This document shows positions 30,812-40,822 of a stretch of DNA of 64,000 nucleotides, one piece after another; position 1 is the stretch's first letter; the number at the start of each line of letters is the position of its first letter. The translations under genes and the position numbers were made by a program. Location of the stretch: positions 2,104,501-2,168,500 of the forward strand of contig NZ_CP149798.1 of assembly GCF_037940415.1 (NCBI RefSeq). The letters run 5' to 3'. This DNA is from Streptomyces sp. f51 (GTDB taxonomy: Bacteria; Actinomycetota; Actinomycetes; Streptomycetales; Streptomycetaceae). A model generated the notes under the pieces. The model was given only the letters and a program-made list of their open reading frames with translations. It was not told where the DNA came from and made no database searches.

Positions 30812-33354
30812 CAGAGGGTCACCGCCTTGCCGTCGGCACCGGTCGCGCCGCGCGTGTACTTCGGGTGGATCAACCCCACGCAGGTGTAAGGGAGTTCCTC
30901 GACCTCCTCGACGGGTACCCCGCGCTGTCCGGCGAGCAGCCGGACGTGGTCGAGGTCGGCGCCCGCTCCGGCGCGCGCGAGGATCTTCCAGGGGACCCGG
31001 CGCAGCAGCACCCGGGTGGTCTCGCCGACGCCCGGCTTGACGAGGTTCACGTCGTGGATCTCGTACTCCTCGCTGATGCGCTCGACCGCGGCCCAGCCCT
31101 CCCAGGTGGGGGTGCGGTCGGCGGCGAGGAGTTCCTTCGCCCGGTCGCGGGCGGATTCGGCGACGTCGGGGAAGTGGGCGGCGACGGCGTCGAGGAACTC
31201 GACGGAGACGTCGGAGCCGGCGAGCTCGCGGTAGAACTTCGCGCCGTGGAAGTCGTGTTCGCCGACCAGGTCGGCGCGCAGGACGGTGCGTGAGATCAGT
31301 CCGGAGACGGTCGAGTTGAGGCAGGCGGAGGGGATGAGGAAGTCCTCGCGGGTGCCGTACGTGCGCACGCAGGAGCCCGGGTCGGCGAGCACCGCTATCT
31401 CCGGGTCGAAGCCGGTGATGCCCTCGGCCTCCTCGAACTCCTCGATGGCGTCGGCGAGTTCGCGGGTGATGGCGCCCTTGCCCGTCCAGCCGTCGACGAA
31501 GACGACGTCGGCCGGGTCGTGGTGGGCGGCCAGCCAGCGCAGCGCGTTGGCGTCGATGCCCCGGCCGCGGACGATGGAGACGGCGTAGTGCGGCAGGTCC
31601 AGGCCGTGCTGGTGCTGGGCCCAGCGGCGCATCAGGACACCGACCGGGGTGCCGGCGCGGGCCAGGGACACCAGGACGGGGCGCGGGGAGCGGTCGGCGA
31701 GCACGAGTTCGGTCACGGCGCCGACGGCCTCGGCGATCCGGGCGGCGGAGGCGGTGAGGGCGGCCTGGAAGAGCTCCTGGTACTCGGGGCTCGGCTGGTA
31801 CTCGACCGGCAGCGACTCGGCGTAGTGGGCTCCGCCGCTCTGGATGGCCTCCTCGCGCTCCTCGGTGGGCGCCTCCAGCGTCACGTCCGACAAGTCCCGC
31901 AGCAGCCAGCCGACTTCGTCGGGGGCGTACGAGGAGAAGGCGGGGCCGCGGAGGGGCTCGGGCAGCATGGAGGGCCTTTCGGTGGACGGCCGTGCGGGCG
32001 CGTACGAGGGCACGACGGCGAGCAGGACGTGCGGGGTGTGTGCCGCCAACTGTGCCAACAGGCCGTCGGGAGCGTGCAGTTCGGGGGTGTCGGCGGTGGA
32101 GTCGACCACCGCGACGACGGCGTCGAAGCCGGCGCCCGCGACGTTGTAGGCGTAGCGCTCCCCCGGCCCGTCGTCCGGGTCGTCGTGGGCGGGGAAGGCG
32201 ATGCGGCTGCGGATGGCGTAGCCGGGGTCGTCGAGGGCGAGCACCGGGGAGCGGGTGGTGGTGGAGAAGCGCACCTCGGCGGGGAGCGTCCGCTCCAGTT
32301 CGTGGGCCAGGCGCAGCGGCGCGTACATCAGTTCCTCGAAGCCGAGGACCAGGACGCGCTCCGCGCCGTCGGGCAGGGCGTCGGCGAGCCGTGCCGCCAT
32401 GGCGGGCAGGGCCGCCTCCAGGCGTATTCGGTGTCCGGGTGTGAACCCGTGCCGTCCGCCGTCGGGGAGGCCGTGCGGCCAGCCGAGGCCGACGCGGACG
32501 GCCGGGGCGGCGGAGTCGGCGGCGGGAGCTGCCGGTTCGCGCTGGTCGCCCTCTTCGTGCCGGGCGGGCTGCTCGTAGCGGGCGACCAGGGCCGTTCCCC
32601 TGGCCAGGACGTCCTCGGGCAGGCGCACCGTGCCCGAGGCGGCCGCGACCAGGTCCACCCGGGCGCCGATGTCCCCGGCGAACTTCTCGAAGCGCGCGTG
32701 GTCGGCCGGTGAGCGCATGTCGACCAGTGCCACGACGACGTACCGCTCGCGCGGATAGCGCCGGTGCAGGTCGCGGATCGTGTTGAGGACGGTGTTGCCG
32801 GTGGAGAACTCGTCGTCGACGAGGACCAGCGGACCGGAGCCCGCGAGCAGTCCCGGGTCCTCGGGAAGCAGGAGGTGCGAGGTGGCGTGCGAGTGGGACT
32901 CCTCGAAGCCGCCCGCCTGGCGGACCCCGCGGACCGGGCGGCGCGTGGAGTGGAGGTAGGGCGCTACGCCGATCCCGTCCGCGACCGAGTGGCCGAGCCC
33001 GGTGGCCGTCTCGGCGTACCCGAGGACGACGGCCGCGCGGGCGTCCTCGGTGCCCAGCAGCTCACGCACCCGCCGCCCGAGCTCGACGCCGTACCCGTGG
33101 ATCACGGCCGGAGACTGCGGCACGTGCTTGCCCAGGACGTTCGAGACGAGCAGGTGGGCCCGCTTGGGGTTGCGCCGCAGCGCGAGCCCGAGCAGGCCGC
33201 TCAGGCCCTCGTCGCCGACGAGCTCGACACCGAGCCGCTCGGCGACCCAGGTCCCCGTCCACACCGCGTCCCGCGGGGCGCCGGCGCGGTCCGGGCCGCT
33301 GCCGCCGTCCGGGCCGCTGCCGGGGTGGTTAGGGTCGTGTGCTGGGGTGTTCAT
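30811..33354 (-). CDS. PRTase-TRSP-StiP-PELOTA-like multidomain protein of the Ter module
   Basis: This 847-residue protein has four parts. Residues about 30-260 are a phosphoribosyltransferase with the PRPP loop LVLVDDEFSTGNTVLN (176-191). About 285-450 is a TRSP-type domain. About 475-720 is a StiP-like domain (PVLVSLARAGTPVGVLMRR, SIVRGRGIDANAL, VFVDGWTGKGAITREL). About 750-840 resembles a PELOTA RNA-binding tail. These modules accompany TerD proteins in stress clusters and are proposed to make or process a nucleotide-like signal. Start 33354 lies after a short proline/glycine-rich N-terminus. Confidence 0.8.
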   Translation of the reverse strand: MNTPAHDPNHPGSGPDGGSGPDRAGAPRDAVWTGTWVAERLGVELVGDEGLSGLLGLALRRNPKRAHLLVSNVLGKHVPQSPAVIHGYGVELGRRVRELLGTEDARAAVVLGYAETATGLGHSVADGIGVAPYLHSTRRPVRGVRQAGGFEESHSHATSHLLLPEDPGLLAGSGPLVLVDDEFSTGNTVLNTIRDLHRRYPRERYVVVALVDMRSPADHARFEKFAGDIGARVDLVAAASGTVRLPEDVLARGTALVARYEQPARHEEGDQREPAAPAADSAAPAVRVGLGWPHGLPDGGRHGFTPGHRIRLEAALPAMAARLADALPDGAERVLVLGFEELMYAPLRLAHELERTLPAEVRFSTTTRSPVLALDDPGYAIRSRIAFPAHDDPDDGPGERYAYNVAGAGFDAVVAVVDSTADTPELHAPDGLLAQLAAHTPHVLLAVVPSYAPARPSTERPSMLPEPLRGPAFSSYAPDEVGWLLRDLSDVTLEAPTEEREEAIQSGGAHYAESLPVEYQPSPEYQELFQAALTASAARIAEAVGAVTELVLADRSPRPVLVSLARAGTPVGVLMRRWAQHQHGLDLPHYAVSIVRGRGIDANALRWLAAHHDPADVVFVDGWTGKGAITRELADAIEEFEEAEGITGFDPEIAVLADPGSCVRTYGTREDFLIPSACLNSTVSGLISRTVLRADLVGEHDFHGAKFYRELAGSDVSVEFLDAVAAHFPDVAESARDRAKELLAADRTPTWEGWAAVERISEEYEIHDVNLVKPGVGETTRVLLRRVPWKILARAGAGADLDHVRLLAGQRGVPVEEVEELPYTCVGLIHPKYTRGATGADGKAVTL

Positions 33355-33398
33355 CTGTTCCTTGCTGTCGGGGGTGCGCTTCGCTCGGCCGGGCCCGC

Positions 33399-34568
33399 TC
33401 ACGCCAGGATTCCGGCGGTGAGCAGCTCGACGAAGCCGATGTCCTCGTGGGCGACCCCGAAGACCTCGGCGCGCAGCAGGGTGCGCTCGGCCCAGGCGCG
33501 ATGCGGCTTCACCTCGTTCATTTTGTTCGTGTACGCCGATCTCAGTACACCCCCACCGCCGCGCTCCGGCCTGAGGATGTCCTGGGCGTCGCTGTATTCC
33601 TCGTGGCTGACCACGGACAGCGCGTGGACGGGCGGCACGTGCGAGGGGTGGATACAGGTCTTGCCCATGAGCCCGTTGGCCTGGTCGAGCGCGATCTCGC
33701 GCAGCAGGCCGTCCATGGCGTGTTCGAGCAGCTTCTCGCGCAGTTTCTCCGCCTCGCCCTCGAGGAAGGGGCTGCGGCGCAGCTGGGGCTTGAACATGCG
33801 CTCCTGGACGCGGAAGTACTCCCAGACGGGCCCGGTGACGGTGAAGCCGGTGCCGTCGGCCCGGCCCAGCATGTTCACCACGTCGGCGATCACGGAGGCG
33901 ACCACCTGGACGTCGTAGGCGGTCATGTCGGGGGCGCGGCGCAGCCCGTACGAGGAGCAGAAGTCGGTGACGCCGAGGCGCAGCGCGAGGACGCGGTCGC
34001 GGTACTTGTCGACGGCGCGGGAGATGCCCTCCAGGGTCTCCACGCGCGATTCGCGGTAGAGCAGCTCGGGCGACTCCAGGACGGGCATGGCGAAGAGCCT
34101 GCGGCCGCTCTCCGCCTCGGCGGTGGTGAGGGCCTCCAGGAACGGCGTGCCGCGTTCCTCGGTGAATTTCGGCATGACGAATCCGGACAGCAGCCGGACG
34201 GCGGGGCCCAGGCGCCGTACGAGGTCGGGGATCTGTTCGGGGAAGCGGACCCGTACGAACAGCAGGGGCAGTTCGCCGGTGTCGGGGCGGGCCGCGAGGT
34301 CCTCGAACTGGCGGACCAGGTTCTCCTCGGCGCCCACGACCTCGGAGTCGTCGATGGAGTCCTCCAGGCACAGGACCATCGAGACCACACCGCGTGTGGT
34401 CTGTTTGACGATGTCGTCGGCCAGGGTGGGCCGGGTGGCCGGGCTGTAGAGCGTCGCCCCGAGGGCCGCGGCCAGCACTCTGGCCGGAGAGTCGGACGTG
34501 AAGACGCCGGGCTCCCGGTGGAAGAGGCGCTGCCGCTCCTCAGGGGTGACGTGACCGAAATGACGCAT
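33399..34568 (-). CDS. HpcH/HpaI aldolase / citrate-lyase-beta-like protein of the Ter module
   Basis: This 389-residue TIM-barrel protein has SMVLCLEDSIDDSEVVGAEENL (metal-binding acidic residues), LPLLFVRVRFPEQI, ALRLGVTDFCSSYGLRR and GLMGKTCIHPSHV, the citrate-lyase-beta signatures. It could cleave or form a C-C bond. It heads the minus-strand run with the PRTase and HAD genes, 44 bp upstream. The ATG at 34568 is the only good start. Confidence 0.88.
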   Translation of the reverse strand: MRHFGHVTPEERQRLFHREPGVFTSDSPARVLAAALGATLYSPATRPTLADDIVKQTTRGVVSMVLCLEDSIDDSEVVGAEENLVRQFEDLAARPDTGELPLLFVRVRFPEQIPDLVRRLGPAVRLLSGFVMPKFTEERGTPFLEALTTAEAESGRRLFAMPVLESPELLYRESRVETLEGISRAVDKYRDRVLALRLGVTDFCSSYGLRRAPDMTAYDVQVVASVIADVVNMLGRADGTGFTVTGPVWEYFRVQERMFKPQLRRSPFLEGEAEKLREKLLEHAMDGLLREIALDQANGLMGKTCIHPSHVPPVHALSVVSHEEYSDAQDILRPERGGGGVLRSAYTNKMNEVKPHRAWAERTLLRAEVFGVAHEDIGFVELLTAGILA

Positions 34569-34748
34569 GGGACTCCCCCGCGGCGGCTAGGTGGCCGAAT
34601 GTGATGTGGCCGGTAATAGTACGTACGGATTCATGTCTGGGATTCCCACCGGGCGTGAAGTTCAGGTAACTCCGCCATGTCCATCACCGGCCGGTTCCGG
34701 AACGACCCCACATTGTCGTGACCAGGACCGACAGGGCAGGATGACGGC

Positions 34749-35654
34749 ATGACGCACGCGATGCTGAAAGGGTCGAACGTCCCGCTGGACGCCACAGCGG
34801 TGCGCGCCGTCCTGCGCTGGACGCCCGGTCAGGGTGTCCCCGATGTCGATGCCTCCGCGCTGCTCCTCGGCCCCGACGGTCGTGTGCGATCCGACGAGGA
34901 CTTCGTCTTCTACAACCAGCCCCGCCATCCGTCGGGCAAGGTGTGGCGGCTCGGCAAGAAGCGCGGCGCCGAGGGCCTCACCGACACGATCCAGACGGAT
35001 CTGACGGGTGTCGAGTCCGGCGTGGGACAGATTCTCCTGGTCGCATCGGCCGACGACGTCACCTTCGATCACGTACGCGATCTGCGCATTCTGCTGTACG
35101 ACGCGGCCGTCGCGGACGGTGAACCTCTGGCGTACTTCGACATCAAGCCGGAGACCGGTGCGGAGACCGCGCTGATCTGTGGCGAGCTGTACCGGCGCGG
35201 TGACGGCTGGAAGTTCCGGGCGCTCGGCGAGGGCTACTCCAACGGGCTGGTGGGCCTCGCGACCGATTTCGGGATCTCGGTGGACGAGTCCGAGGCCGGC
35301 GGCGTGCCGGCTTCGGGTGCCGCGCCCGAGCAGGGCGCCTGGGCCGCGCCGGCCACGGCTCCCGAGACCTCGATGCCGCTGCCGCCCGAGCACTCCGCCC
35401 CGGTCACGCAGCAGGCCCCCGTGCCGCAGCAGCCCGCCTACGGCTACCCGGGGCCCGCGGCGGCCGCGACGGGCCCCGCGTACGGGTACCCGCAGCCCGC
35501 CGGACGGCAGGCGGATCCTTCCGCCTACGGCTACCCGCAGCCGCAGAGCGCGCCGGCCACGCAGCCCGCGTACGGCTTCCCGCAGGCGGTCGGTGCCGGA
35601 CCTGACCCGGACTTCCGGCTGCCGCCGCAGGGACCGCAGTTCATCGGCCGCTGA
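34749..35654 (+). CDS. TerD-family protein with Tyr/Pro/Gln-rich repeat tail
   Basis: This 301-residue protein has an N-terminal TerD domain (residues 1-180: [26 protein letters not shown], calcium-binding acidic strands, then [26 protein letters not shown]). A 115-residue disordered tail follows, with four AYGYP/AYGFP repeats. TerD folds bind calcium and are linked to tellurite, phage and stress responses. It is divergent from the aldolase-like gene. The start follows a CAGGAT box by 6 nt. Confidence 0.9.
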   Translation: MTHAMLKGSNVPLDATAVRAVLRWTPGQGVPDVDASALLLGPDGRVRSDEDFVFYNQPRHPSGKVWRLGKKRGAEGLTDTIQTDLTGVESGVGQILLVASADDVTFDHVRDLRILLYDAAVADGEPLAYFDIKPETGAETALICGELYRRGDGWKFRALGEGYSNGLVGLATDFGISVDESEAGGVPASGAAPEQGAWAAPATAPETSMPLPPEHSAPVTQQAPVPQQPAYGYPGPAAAATGPAYGYPQPAGRQADPSAYGYPQPQSAPATQPAYGFPQAVGAGPDPDFRLPPQGPQFIGR

Positions 35655-35799
35655 GGCAGGTGGGGCCGGTTGGGCCGAAGGCTCCGCCGGGGGCCGCGAG
35701 GCAGGTGAAACCAGCAGGGCCGAAGGGGCCTGTGGGGGCGCCGAGGCCCGTGGTTCCGGTAAGGGTGCGTGCCGGCGGCCGGCCGGGCCCGGGCGGGCG

Positions 35800-36537
35800 C
35801 TAACGGTCGGCCTTCGACTTGTATCCGCGGCCCCACTGGAGCCCCCAGCCGTAGAGCCGGTCGAGTTCGGCCTGGAAGCCGTACACGAACCGGACCTCGC
35901 GGCGCACGGTCACCTCGCCCTTGTTGCACTCGATCATGACGACGGCGCAGGAACGGGCCTGCGGATGGCGTTCCTCCAGGCCGATCTCGATACGCGGGCC
36001 GTTGCTCGGGTAGAGCGTGATGATGGCGTGCGTACGGTCGAAGGCCGGGGTCTTGTCGTAGATGTAGACGAAGACCAGCAGGCGTTTGATGTCGTCGCGG
36101 TGGTCGAGGTTGACGTAGGCCGTCTCGCCCGATCCGGAGCCGAAGCGGTCGTCGCCGCTGAGCTTGACGAACGGCGGGGCGTTGAGCTCCCCGAAGAAGC
36201 TGCCGAGCGGCTGGACGACGCCCTTGGTGCCATCGGTCAGCTCGTACATGACACCGAGGTCGAGGTCGACGTTGACCATGCTCTGGGTGTGCGCCTGGAC
36301 CACTTCCGGCTTGAAGGTCCGGAAAGGATGGCGCAGCAGGCTGCCGCGCTGCGGGCCCCCGATGTCGGAGGTGCGCATCCGCCAGGACAGGTTGATGCGC
36401 AGGTTGCCGCTGGCCGCGCCCTGCTTGGTGAGCGAGACCGTGTGGTTGCGCTTGTTCATTTCGATGGAGTTGGACGCGGCACTGCCGGAGTCGAAATCCG
36501 CCGAGCGGCCGCGCCACAGGTCCTGCCAGATGCCCAT
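35800..36537 (-). CDS. TerA-like tellurium-resistance family protein
   Basis: This 245-residue protein has VSLTKQGAASGNLRINLSWRMR near the N-terminus, and a later TerD-like core with DLDLGVMYELTDGTKG, DRFGSGSGETAYVNLDHRDDIKRLLVFVYIY and RSCAVVMIECNKGEVTVRREVRFVYG. This is the TerA/TerD fold variant. It is probably a calcium-binding cytosolic partner of the other Ter proteins. The ATG at 36537 has a GGGGGG ribosome site; a longer GTG start at 36549 is less likely. Confidence 0.85.
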   Translation of the reverse strand: MGIWQDLWRGRSADFDSGSAASNSIEMNKRNHTVSLTKQGAASGNLRINLSWRMRTSDIGGPQRGSLLRHPFRTFKPEVVQAHTQSMVNVDLDLGVMYELTDGTKGVVQPLGSFFGELNAPPFVKLSGDDRFGSGSGETAYVNLDHRDDIKRLLVFVYIYDKTPAFDRTHAIITLYPSNGPRIEIGLEERHPQARSCAVVMIECNKGEVTVRREVRFVYGFQAELDRLYGWGLQWGRGYKSKADR

Positions 36538-36634
36538 TCGGCCCCCCACGTCCGTCGGTATGCGGCGGGGCGGCCGCCGGAGGACTCGTCCTCTGCGACC
36601 GCCCCGCTCAGAGCGTTCCTCAGCCGGAGGGGTG

Positions 36635-37783
36635 TCACACCCCGGACGAGACCTCAGCCTTCTCGTCCGAGGCCGGGGCTTTTCCCTCGGCCTCGGCGAG
36701 GGTCTTGTTGCGGCGCACGGACGACCAGAAGGACAGGGCGATCAGGACGACGCCGACGAGTCCGGTGATGACCTCGTTGATCTCGTACTGGATGGTGACC
36801 ATGAGGATCACGGCCAGGGCGCCGATCGCGTAGTGGGCGCCGTGCTCCAGGTAGACGTAGTCGTCGAGGGTGCCCTGGCGGACCAGGTAGACGGTGAGCG
36901 AGCGGACGTACATGGCGCCGATGCCCAGGCCGAGCGCCATCAGCACGATGTCGTTGGTGATGGCGAAGGCGCCGATGACGCCGTCGAAGGAGAACGAGGC
37001 GTCCAGGACCTCCAGGTAGAGGAACATGAAGAACGCGGCCTGGCCGGCGAGGACGACGGCGGGCTTCTTCTTGCCGGTGCGCTCGGCCTCCTCCTCGGCC
37101 TCGTGCTCCCGCTCCTCGTCCTCCTCCAGCCTGTCCTCGAAGTAGCCGGAGAGTCCGCCGACGATCATGTACGTGATCAGACCGGCGATGCCGGAGACCA
37201 GGACCGTCTGCGCCTTGTCGACGTGGCCGCCGCCGTGCTGGTGGGCGTGGACCGCGAAGGTCATGGAGGTGACGAGCAGGACGATCAGGGCGACGCAGAC
37301 GGACAGCATGTCGACCTTGCCGAGCTTGGCCAGCGGCCGCTCGATCCAGCGCAGCCACTGGATGTCCCGGTCCTCGAAGATGAAGTCGAGGAAGATCATG
37401 AGCAGGAACATGCCACCGAAGGCGGCGATCGACGGGTGGGCGTCGGTCACCAGCTGCTGGTACTTGTCCTTGTCGTTCAGCGCGAGATCGACCGCGTCGA
37501 TCGGGCCGATCTTGGCGCTGATGGCGACGATCACGACGGGGAAGACCAGGCGCATGCCGAAGACGGCGATCAGCACACCCACCGTGAGGAAGATCTTCTG
37601 CCAGAAGGCATTCATCTTCTTCAGGATTCCGGCGTTGACCACCGCGTTGTCGAAGGACAGCGAGATCTCCAGGACGGCCAGGATCGCCACGATGCCGAAG
37701 GCGGTCCACCCCCCGTAGACGGCCGCCGCGGCCAGACCGAGCGCGGTGATCGCGAACGACCAGCCGAAGGTTTTCAGAAGCAC
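36635..37783 (-). CDS. DUF475 / TerC-like integral membrane protein
   Basis: This 382-residue protein has about 9 spans. The conserved acidic membrane motifs are AVLEISLSFDNAVVNAGIL and YLEVLDASFSFDGVIGAFAITND, as in the TerC superfamily. A charged cytoplasmic loop (EEDEEREHEAEEEAERTGKKK) lies between. Such proteins may export metal ions. It sits between TerA-like and TerD genes, fitting a membrane anchor for the Ter complex. Confidence 0.9.
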   Translation of the reverse strand: MLLKTFGWSFAITALGLAAAAVYGGWTAFGIVAILAVLEISLSFDNAVVNAGILKKMNAFWQKIFLTVGVLIAVFGMRLVFPVVIVAISAKIGPIDAVDLALNDKDKYQQLVTDAHPSIAAFGGMFLLMIFLDFIFEDRDIQWLRWIERPLAKLGKVDMLSVCVALIVLLVTSMTFAVHAHQHGGGHVDKAQTVLVSGIAGLITYMIVGGLSGYFEDRLEEDEEREHEAEEEAERTGKKKPAVVLAGQAAFFMFLYLEVLDASFSFDGVIGAFAITNDIVLMALGLGIGAMYVRSLTVYLVRQGTLDDYVYLEHGAHYAIGALAVILMVTIQYEINEVITGLVGVVLIALSFWSSVRRNKTLAEAEGKAPASDEKAEVSSGV

Positions 37784-37919
37784 TGGCTACCCAATCATCG
37801 TGTGGTGGGGGCACCCCCAAGCGCAGGCCCGGGGGGTGTGCAACCCCCGTGCCGTACTCGGCTTTACCTACTGTTGACCACGAAGTCTAAGGGGCCGCCT
37901 TCGGCTGATACAGGTGGGT

Positions 37920-38495
37920 CTAGGAAACATTGACCCCGAAGTCGAGTGCGATGCCCCGCAGACCTGATGCGTACCCCTGGCCGACCGCGCGGAACTTCCA
38001 TTCGCTGTTGTAGCGGTAGACCTCGCCGAAGATCATCGCCGTTTCGGTGGAGGCATCCTCGGAAAGGTCGTAACGGGCGAGTTCCTGGCCGTCGGCCTGG
38101 TTGACGACCCGGATGAACGCGTTGCTGACCTGGCCGAAGGTCTGGCCGCGGTTGTCCGCGTCATGGATGGAGACCGGGAAGACGATCTTGTCGACGACGG
38201 CGGGGACCTTGGCGAGGTCGATCAGGATCGACTCGTCGTCGCCCTCACCCTCACCGGTGAGGTTGTCGCCGGTGTGTTCGACGGAGCCGTCCGGGCTCTT
38301 GAGCTGGTTGTAGAAGATGAACCACTCGTCCCCGAGGACCCGGCCGCCGCTGCACAGCAGCGCGCTGGCGTCGAGGTCGAAGTCGGCTCCGGTGGTGGAG
38401 CGCGCGTCCCATCCGAGCCCGATCATCACATTCGTGAGGTTCGGTGCGGCCTTCGAGAGGGAGACATTGCCCCCCTTGGCGAGCGTGACGCCCAT
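37920..38495 (-). CDS. terD: TerD-family protein
   Basis: This 191-residue TerD domain is complete: [50 protein letters not shown] and [25 protein letters not shown]. The GEGEGDDE stretch is the calcium-binding site. It is about 75% identical to the next TerD, a recent tandem duplication. It is cytosolic. Confidence 0.93.
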   Translation of the reverse strand: MGVTLAKGGNVSLSKAAPNLTNVMIGLGWDARSTTGADFDLDASALLCSGGRVLGDEWFIFYNQLKSPDGSVEHTGDNLTGEGEGDDESILIDLAKVPAVVDKIVFPVSIHDADNRGQTFGQVSNAFIRVVNQADGQELARYDLSEDASTETAMIFGEVYRYNSEWKFRAVGQGYASGLRGIALDFGVNVS

Positions 38496-38596
38496 GATGC
38501 TGGTCCTCCCCGAGGTTCGATCTTCACTTGGTGCGGCCGGTCCGGTGCCGCACCGAGGCGGTGCGGCACCGGACCGGGATGCCCGAGGGCTGTGGC

Positions 38597-39172
38597 TCAG
38601 ACGTTGACGCCGAAGTCCTGCGCGATGCCGCGCAGGCCCGAGGCGTAGCCCTGGCCGATGGCGCGGAACTTCCACTCGGCGCCGTTGCGGTAGAGCTCGC
38701 CGAAGACCATCGCGGTCTCCGTCGAGGCGTCCTCGGAGAGGTCGTAGCGCGCGATCTCCGCCTCGCCGGCCTGGTTCACCACGCGGATGTAGGCGTTGCG
38801 GACCTGGCCGAAGGACTGCTGGCGGTTCTCGGCCTCGTAGATGGAGACCGGGAACACGATCTTCGAGACGTCGGCGGGAACGGCGGCGAGGTTGACCTTG
38901 ATCTGCTCGTCGTCGCCCTCGCCCTCACCGGTGATGTTGTCCCCGGTGTGCTCCACCGAGCCGTCCGGGCTCTTCAGGTTGTTGAAGAACACGAAGTTCT
39001 GGTCGGTGCTGACCTTGCCGTCCGCGTTCGTGAGGATGGCGCTGGCGTCGAGGTCGAAGTCCACACCGGTGGTCGTACGGGCGTCCCATCCCAGACCGAC
39101 GATGACCGCGGTCAGTCCCGGGGCCTCCTTCGACAGCGATACGTTGCCGCCCTTGCTGAGGCTGACTCCCAC
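38597..39172 (-). CDS. terD: TerD-family protein (tandem paralogue)
   Basis: This 191-residue TerD domain has [20 protein letters not shown] at the N-terminus and the same GEGEGDDE calcium site. The GTG at 39172 is preferred because GGGAGGACTC lies just upstream and the family N-terminus begins there; ATG 39184 would add four residues. It runs parallel to the other TerD gene with about 100 bp between. Confidence 0.93.
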   Translation of the reverse strand: MGVSLSKGGNVSLSKEAPGLTAVIVGLGWDARTTTGVDFDLDASAILTNADGKVSTDQNFVFFNNLKSPDGSVEHTGDNITGEGEGDDEQIKVNLAAVPADVSKIVFPVSIYEAENRQQSFGQVRNAYIRVVNQAGEAEIARYDLSEDASTETAMVFGELYRNGAEWKFRAIGQGYASGLRGIAQDFGVNV

Positions 39173-39286
39173 GAGTCCTCCCAATGGTGTTCAGGGGCGG
39201 GGAGCCCCGTAGGTGCGTTGGTATCGGATCAACGGTTCGATCCTAGTGACGGGTTCCCGTGCCCCGCAGGGCTTGGAACCGAAGAA

Positions 39287-39745
39287 TCACAGGGTGTCGA
39301 GCGCCTTGACGTACTCGTTCAGGTCACGCGCGTCCGGCAGCGCGTTGACGACGGTCCAGCGGACGACGCCCTCCTTGTCGATGATGAACGTGCCGCGCAC
39401 GGCGCAGCCCTTGTCCTCGTCGAAGACGCCGTAGGCGCGCGAAATGTTGCCGTGCGGCCAGAAGTCGGAGAGCAGCGGGTATTCCAGGCCCTCCTGCTCG
39501 GCGAAGACGCGCAGGGTGTGGATGGAGTCGTTGGAGACCGCGAGGAGCTGGGTGTCGCGGTCGGTGAACTGCGGCAGGTTGTCGCGCAGGGAGCACAGCT
39601 CGCCCGTGCACACGCCGGTGAAGGCGAAGGGATAGAAGAGCAGTACGACGTTCTTCTCGCCACGGAAGTCGGACAGCTTCACGGTGGCGCCGTGGTTGTC
39701 CTTCAGCTCGAAGTCCGGGGCCTTGCTGCCGACCTCGACGGCCAT
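39287..39745 (-). CDS. Peroxiredoxin (AhpE/BCP-like)
   Basis: This 152-residue thioredoxin-fold peroxidase has peroxidatic Cys46 in [18 protein letters not shown] and a possible resolving Cys51. The strand motif [24 protein letters not shown] is typical. It reduces hydroperoxides in the cytosol. It lies between the Ter genes and DUF3052. Confidence 0.93.
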   Translation of the reverse strand: MAVEVGSKAPDFELKDNHGATVKLSDFRGEKNVVLLFYPFAFTGVCTGELCSLRDNLPQFTDRDTQLLAVSNDSIHTLRVFAEQEGLEYPLLSDFWPHGNISRAYGVFDEDKGCAVRGTFIIDKEGVVRWTVVNALPDARDLNEYVKALDTL

Positions 39746-39929
39746 AGTCACTCGCTTCCCTTCCAAGGGTCTGTTCGGGTGACGACCAGCGTACGCAGTG
39801 ATCGGCTCGTGGCGGCGGCGCGACCCCGGCGGGGTCCCCCGGGTGCCGCCTCCGGGCATGCGTGAGGCCCCCGCCGAGGTGGCTCGGCGGGGGCCTCACG
39901 GATGTTCTGGCTTACAGACGGGGCGCAGC

Positions 39930-40358
39930 TCAGCGCTTCGACTTGGGGGTGGCCAGGCGGGTGCCCGACCAGTCCTTGGCGACGGAGATGCTCTTCGTCT
40001 GGGAGAGGCCGGCTGTCTGTGCGGCATCACTGATGTCGCTGGGCTCGACGTAACCGTCCCTGCCGGTCTTCGGGGTCAGCAGCAGGATGTTGCCGCCGTC
40101 CTCAAGGAGACCGATGACGTCCACCAGCGCGTCCGTGAGATCGCCGTCCTCGTCCCGGAACCACAACAGCACCACGTCGGCGACGTCGTCGTAGTCCTCG
40201 TCGACCAGATCCTGGCCGATCAGAGTTTCGATGCTTTCACGGAGCTCGTTGTCAACGTCGTCGTCGAAGCCGATCTCCTGGACCACCTGTCCGGGCTCGA
40301 ACCCCAGCCTGGCGGCCGGGTTGGTCCGCTCCTCCGCGTGGTCCGCGGTCGCGCTCAC
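39930..40358 (-). CDS. DUF3052 family protein
   Basis: This 142-residue acidic protein begins MSATADHAEERTNPAARLGFEPGQVVQEIGFDDDVD, the DUF3052 signature. The middle (DVVLLWFRDEDGDLTDALVDVIGLLEDGGNILLLTPK) is a Rossmann-like half. Actinobacterial members are stress or growth-related but have no agreed activity. The GTG at 40358 is chosen because AGGAGG lies 6 nt upstream. Confidence 0.88.
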   Translation of the reverse strand: MSATADHAEERTNPAARLGFEPGQVVQEIGFDDDVDNELRESIETLIGQDLVDEDYDDVADVVLLWFRDEDGDLTDALVDVIGLLEDGGNILLLTPKTGRDGYVEPSDISDAAQTAGLSQTKSISVAKDWSGTRLATPKSKR

Positions 40359-40822
40359 GGCTTGCCTCCTGATCATGTTTCGGAATTGGGGTCACCCTCT
40401 GCTCGTCCAGAGCCGGGGGATGTCAGCCACGCGCGTACGCGAAGCGTTGGCCGTAGTCCACACGGGCGGAGCGGATCGCGCAAGTACCCGGCCGTCGAGA
40501 CCGCCGAAACGGTGACGATCCTGGCAGTGCCGACGCAACTCCCGGCGGGCCATCATGACGCCGCGTGACGGGCACCACACACTTCTGCCCCATTTATCCC
40601 CTTCGGAACCCTTGGGGCGTGCGAAAGCCGAACGGCTTTGCGGAACGCGTCACGCCCTGAGCGTATCGTTACGTTTTGGTCGAGACCGCCCCAACGGTCC
40701 GGACGAGCGTCTCGGTTACCTCCAGGTAGAGATGACGTAGGCGTTCGCGGGGTACACGATGGGATCGGTGCAGACGCGGGGAAAACCCACCGAACACAGC
40801 CCTCCGACAGCGAAGGAACAGC
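40359..40822. promoter_or_regulatory. Divergent control region of DUF3052 and aceE
   Basis: No gene is seen in these 464 bp. Palindromic pieces occur at 40624-40639 (AAAGCCG..CGGCTTT) and 40678-40687 (GGTCGAGACC), next to the AT-richer GTATCGTTACGTTTTG. One or more promoters for aceE probably lie at 40660-40760, which would leave a leader of 60-150 nt. Confidence 0.45.
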
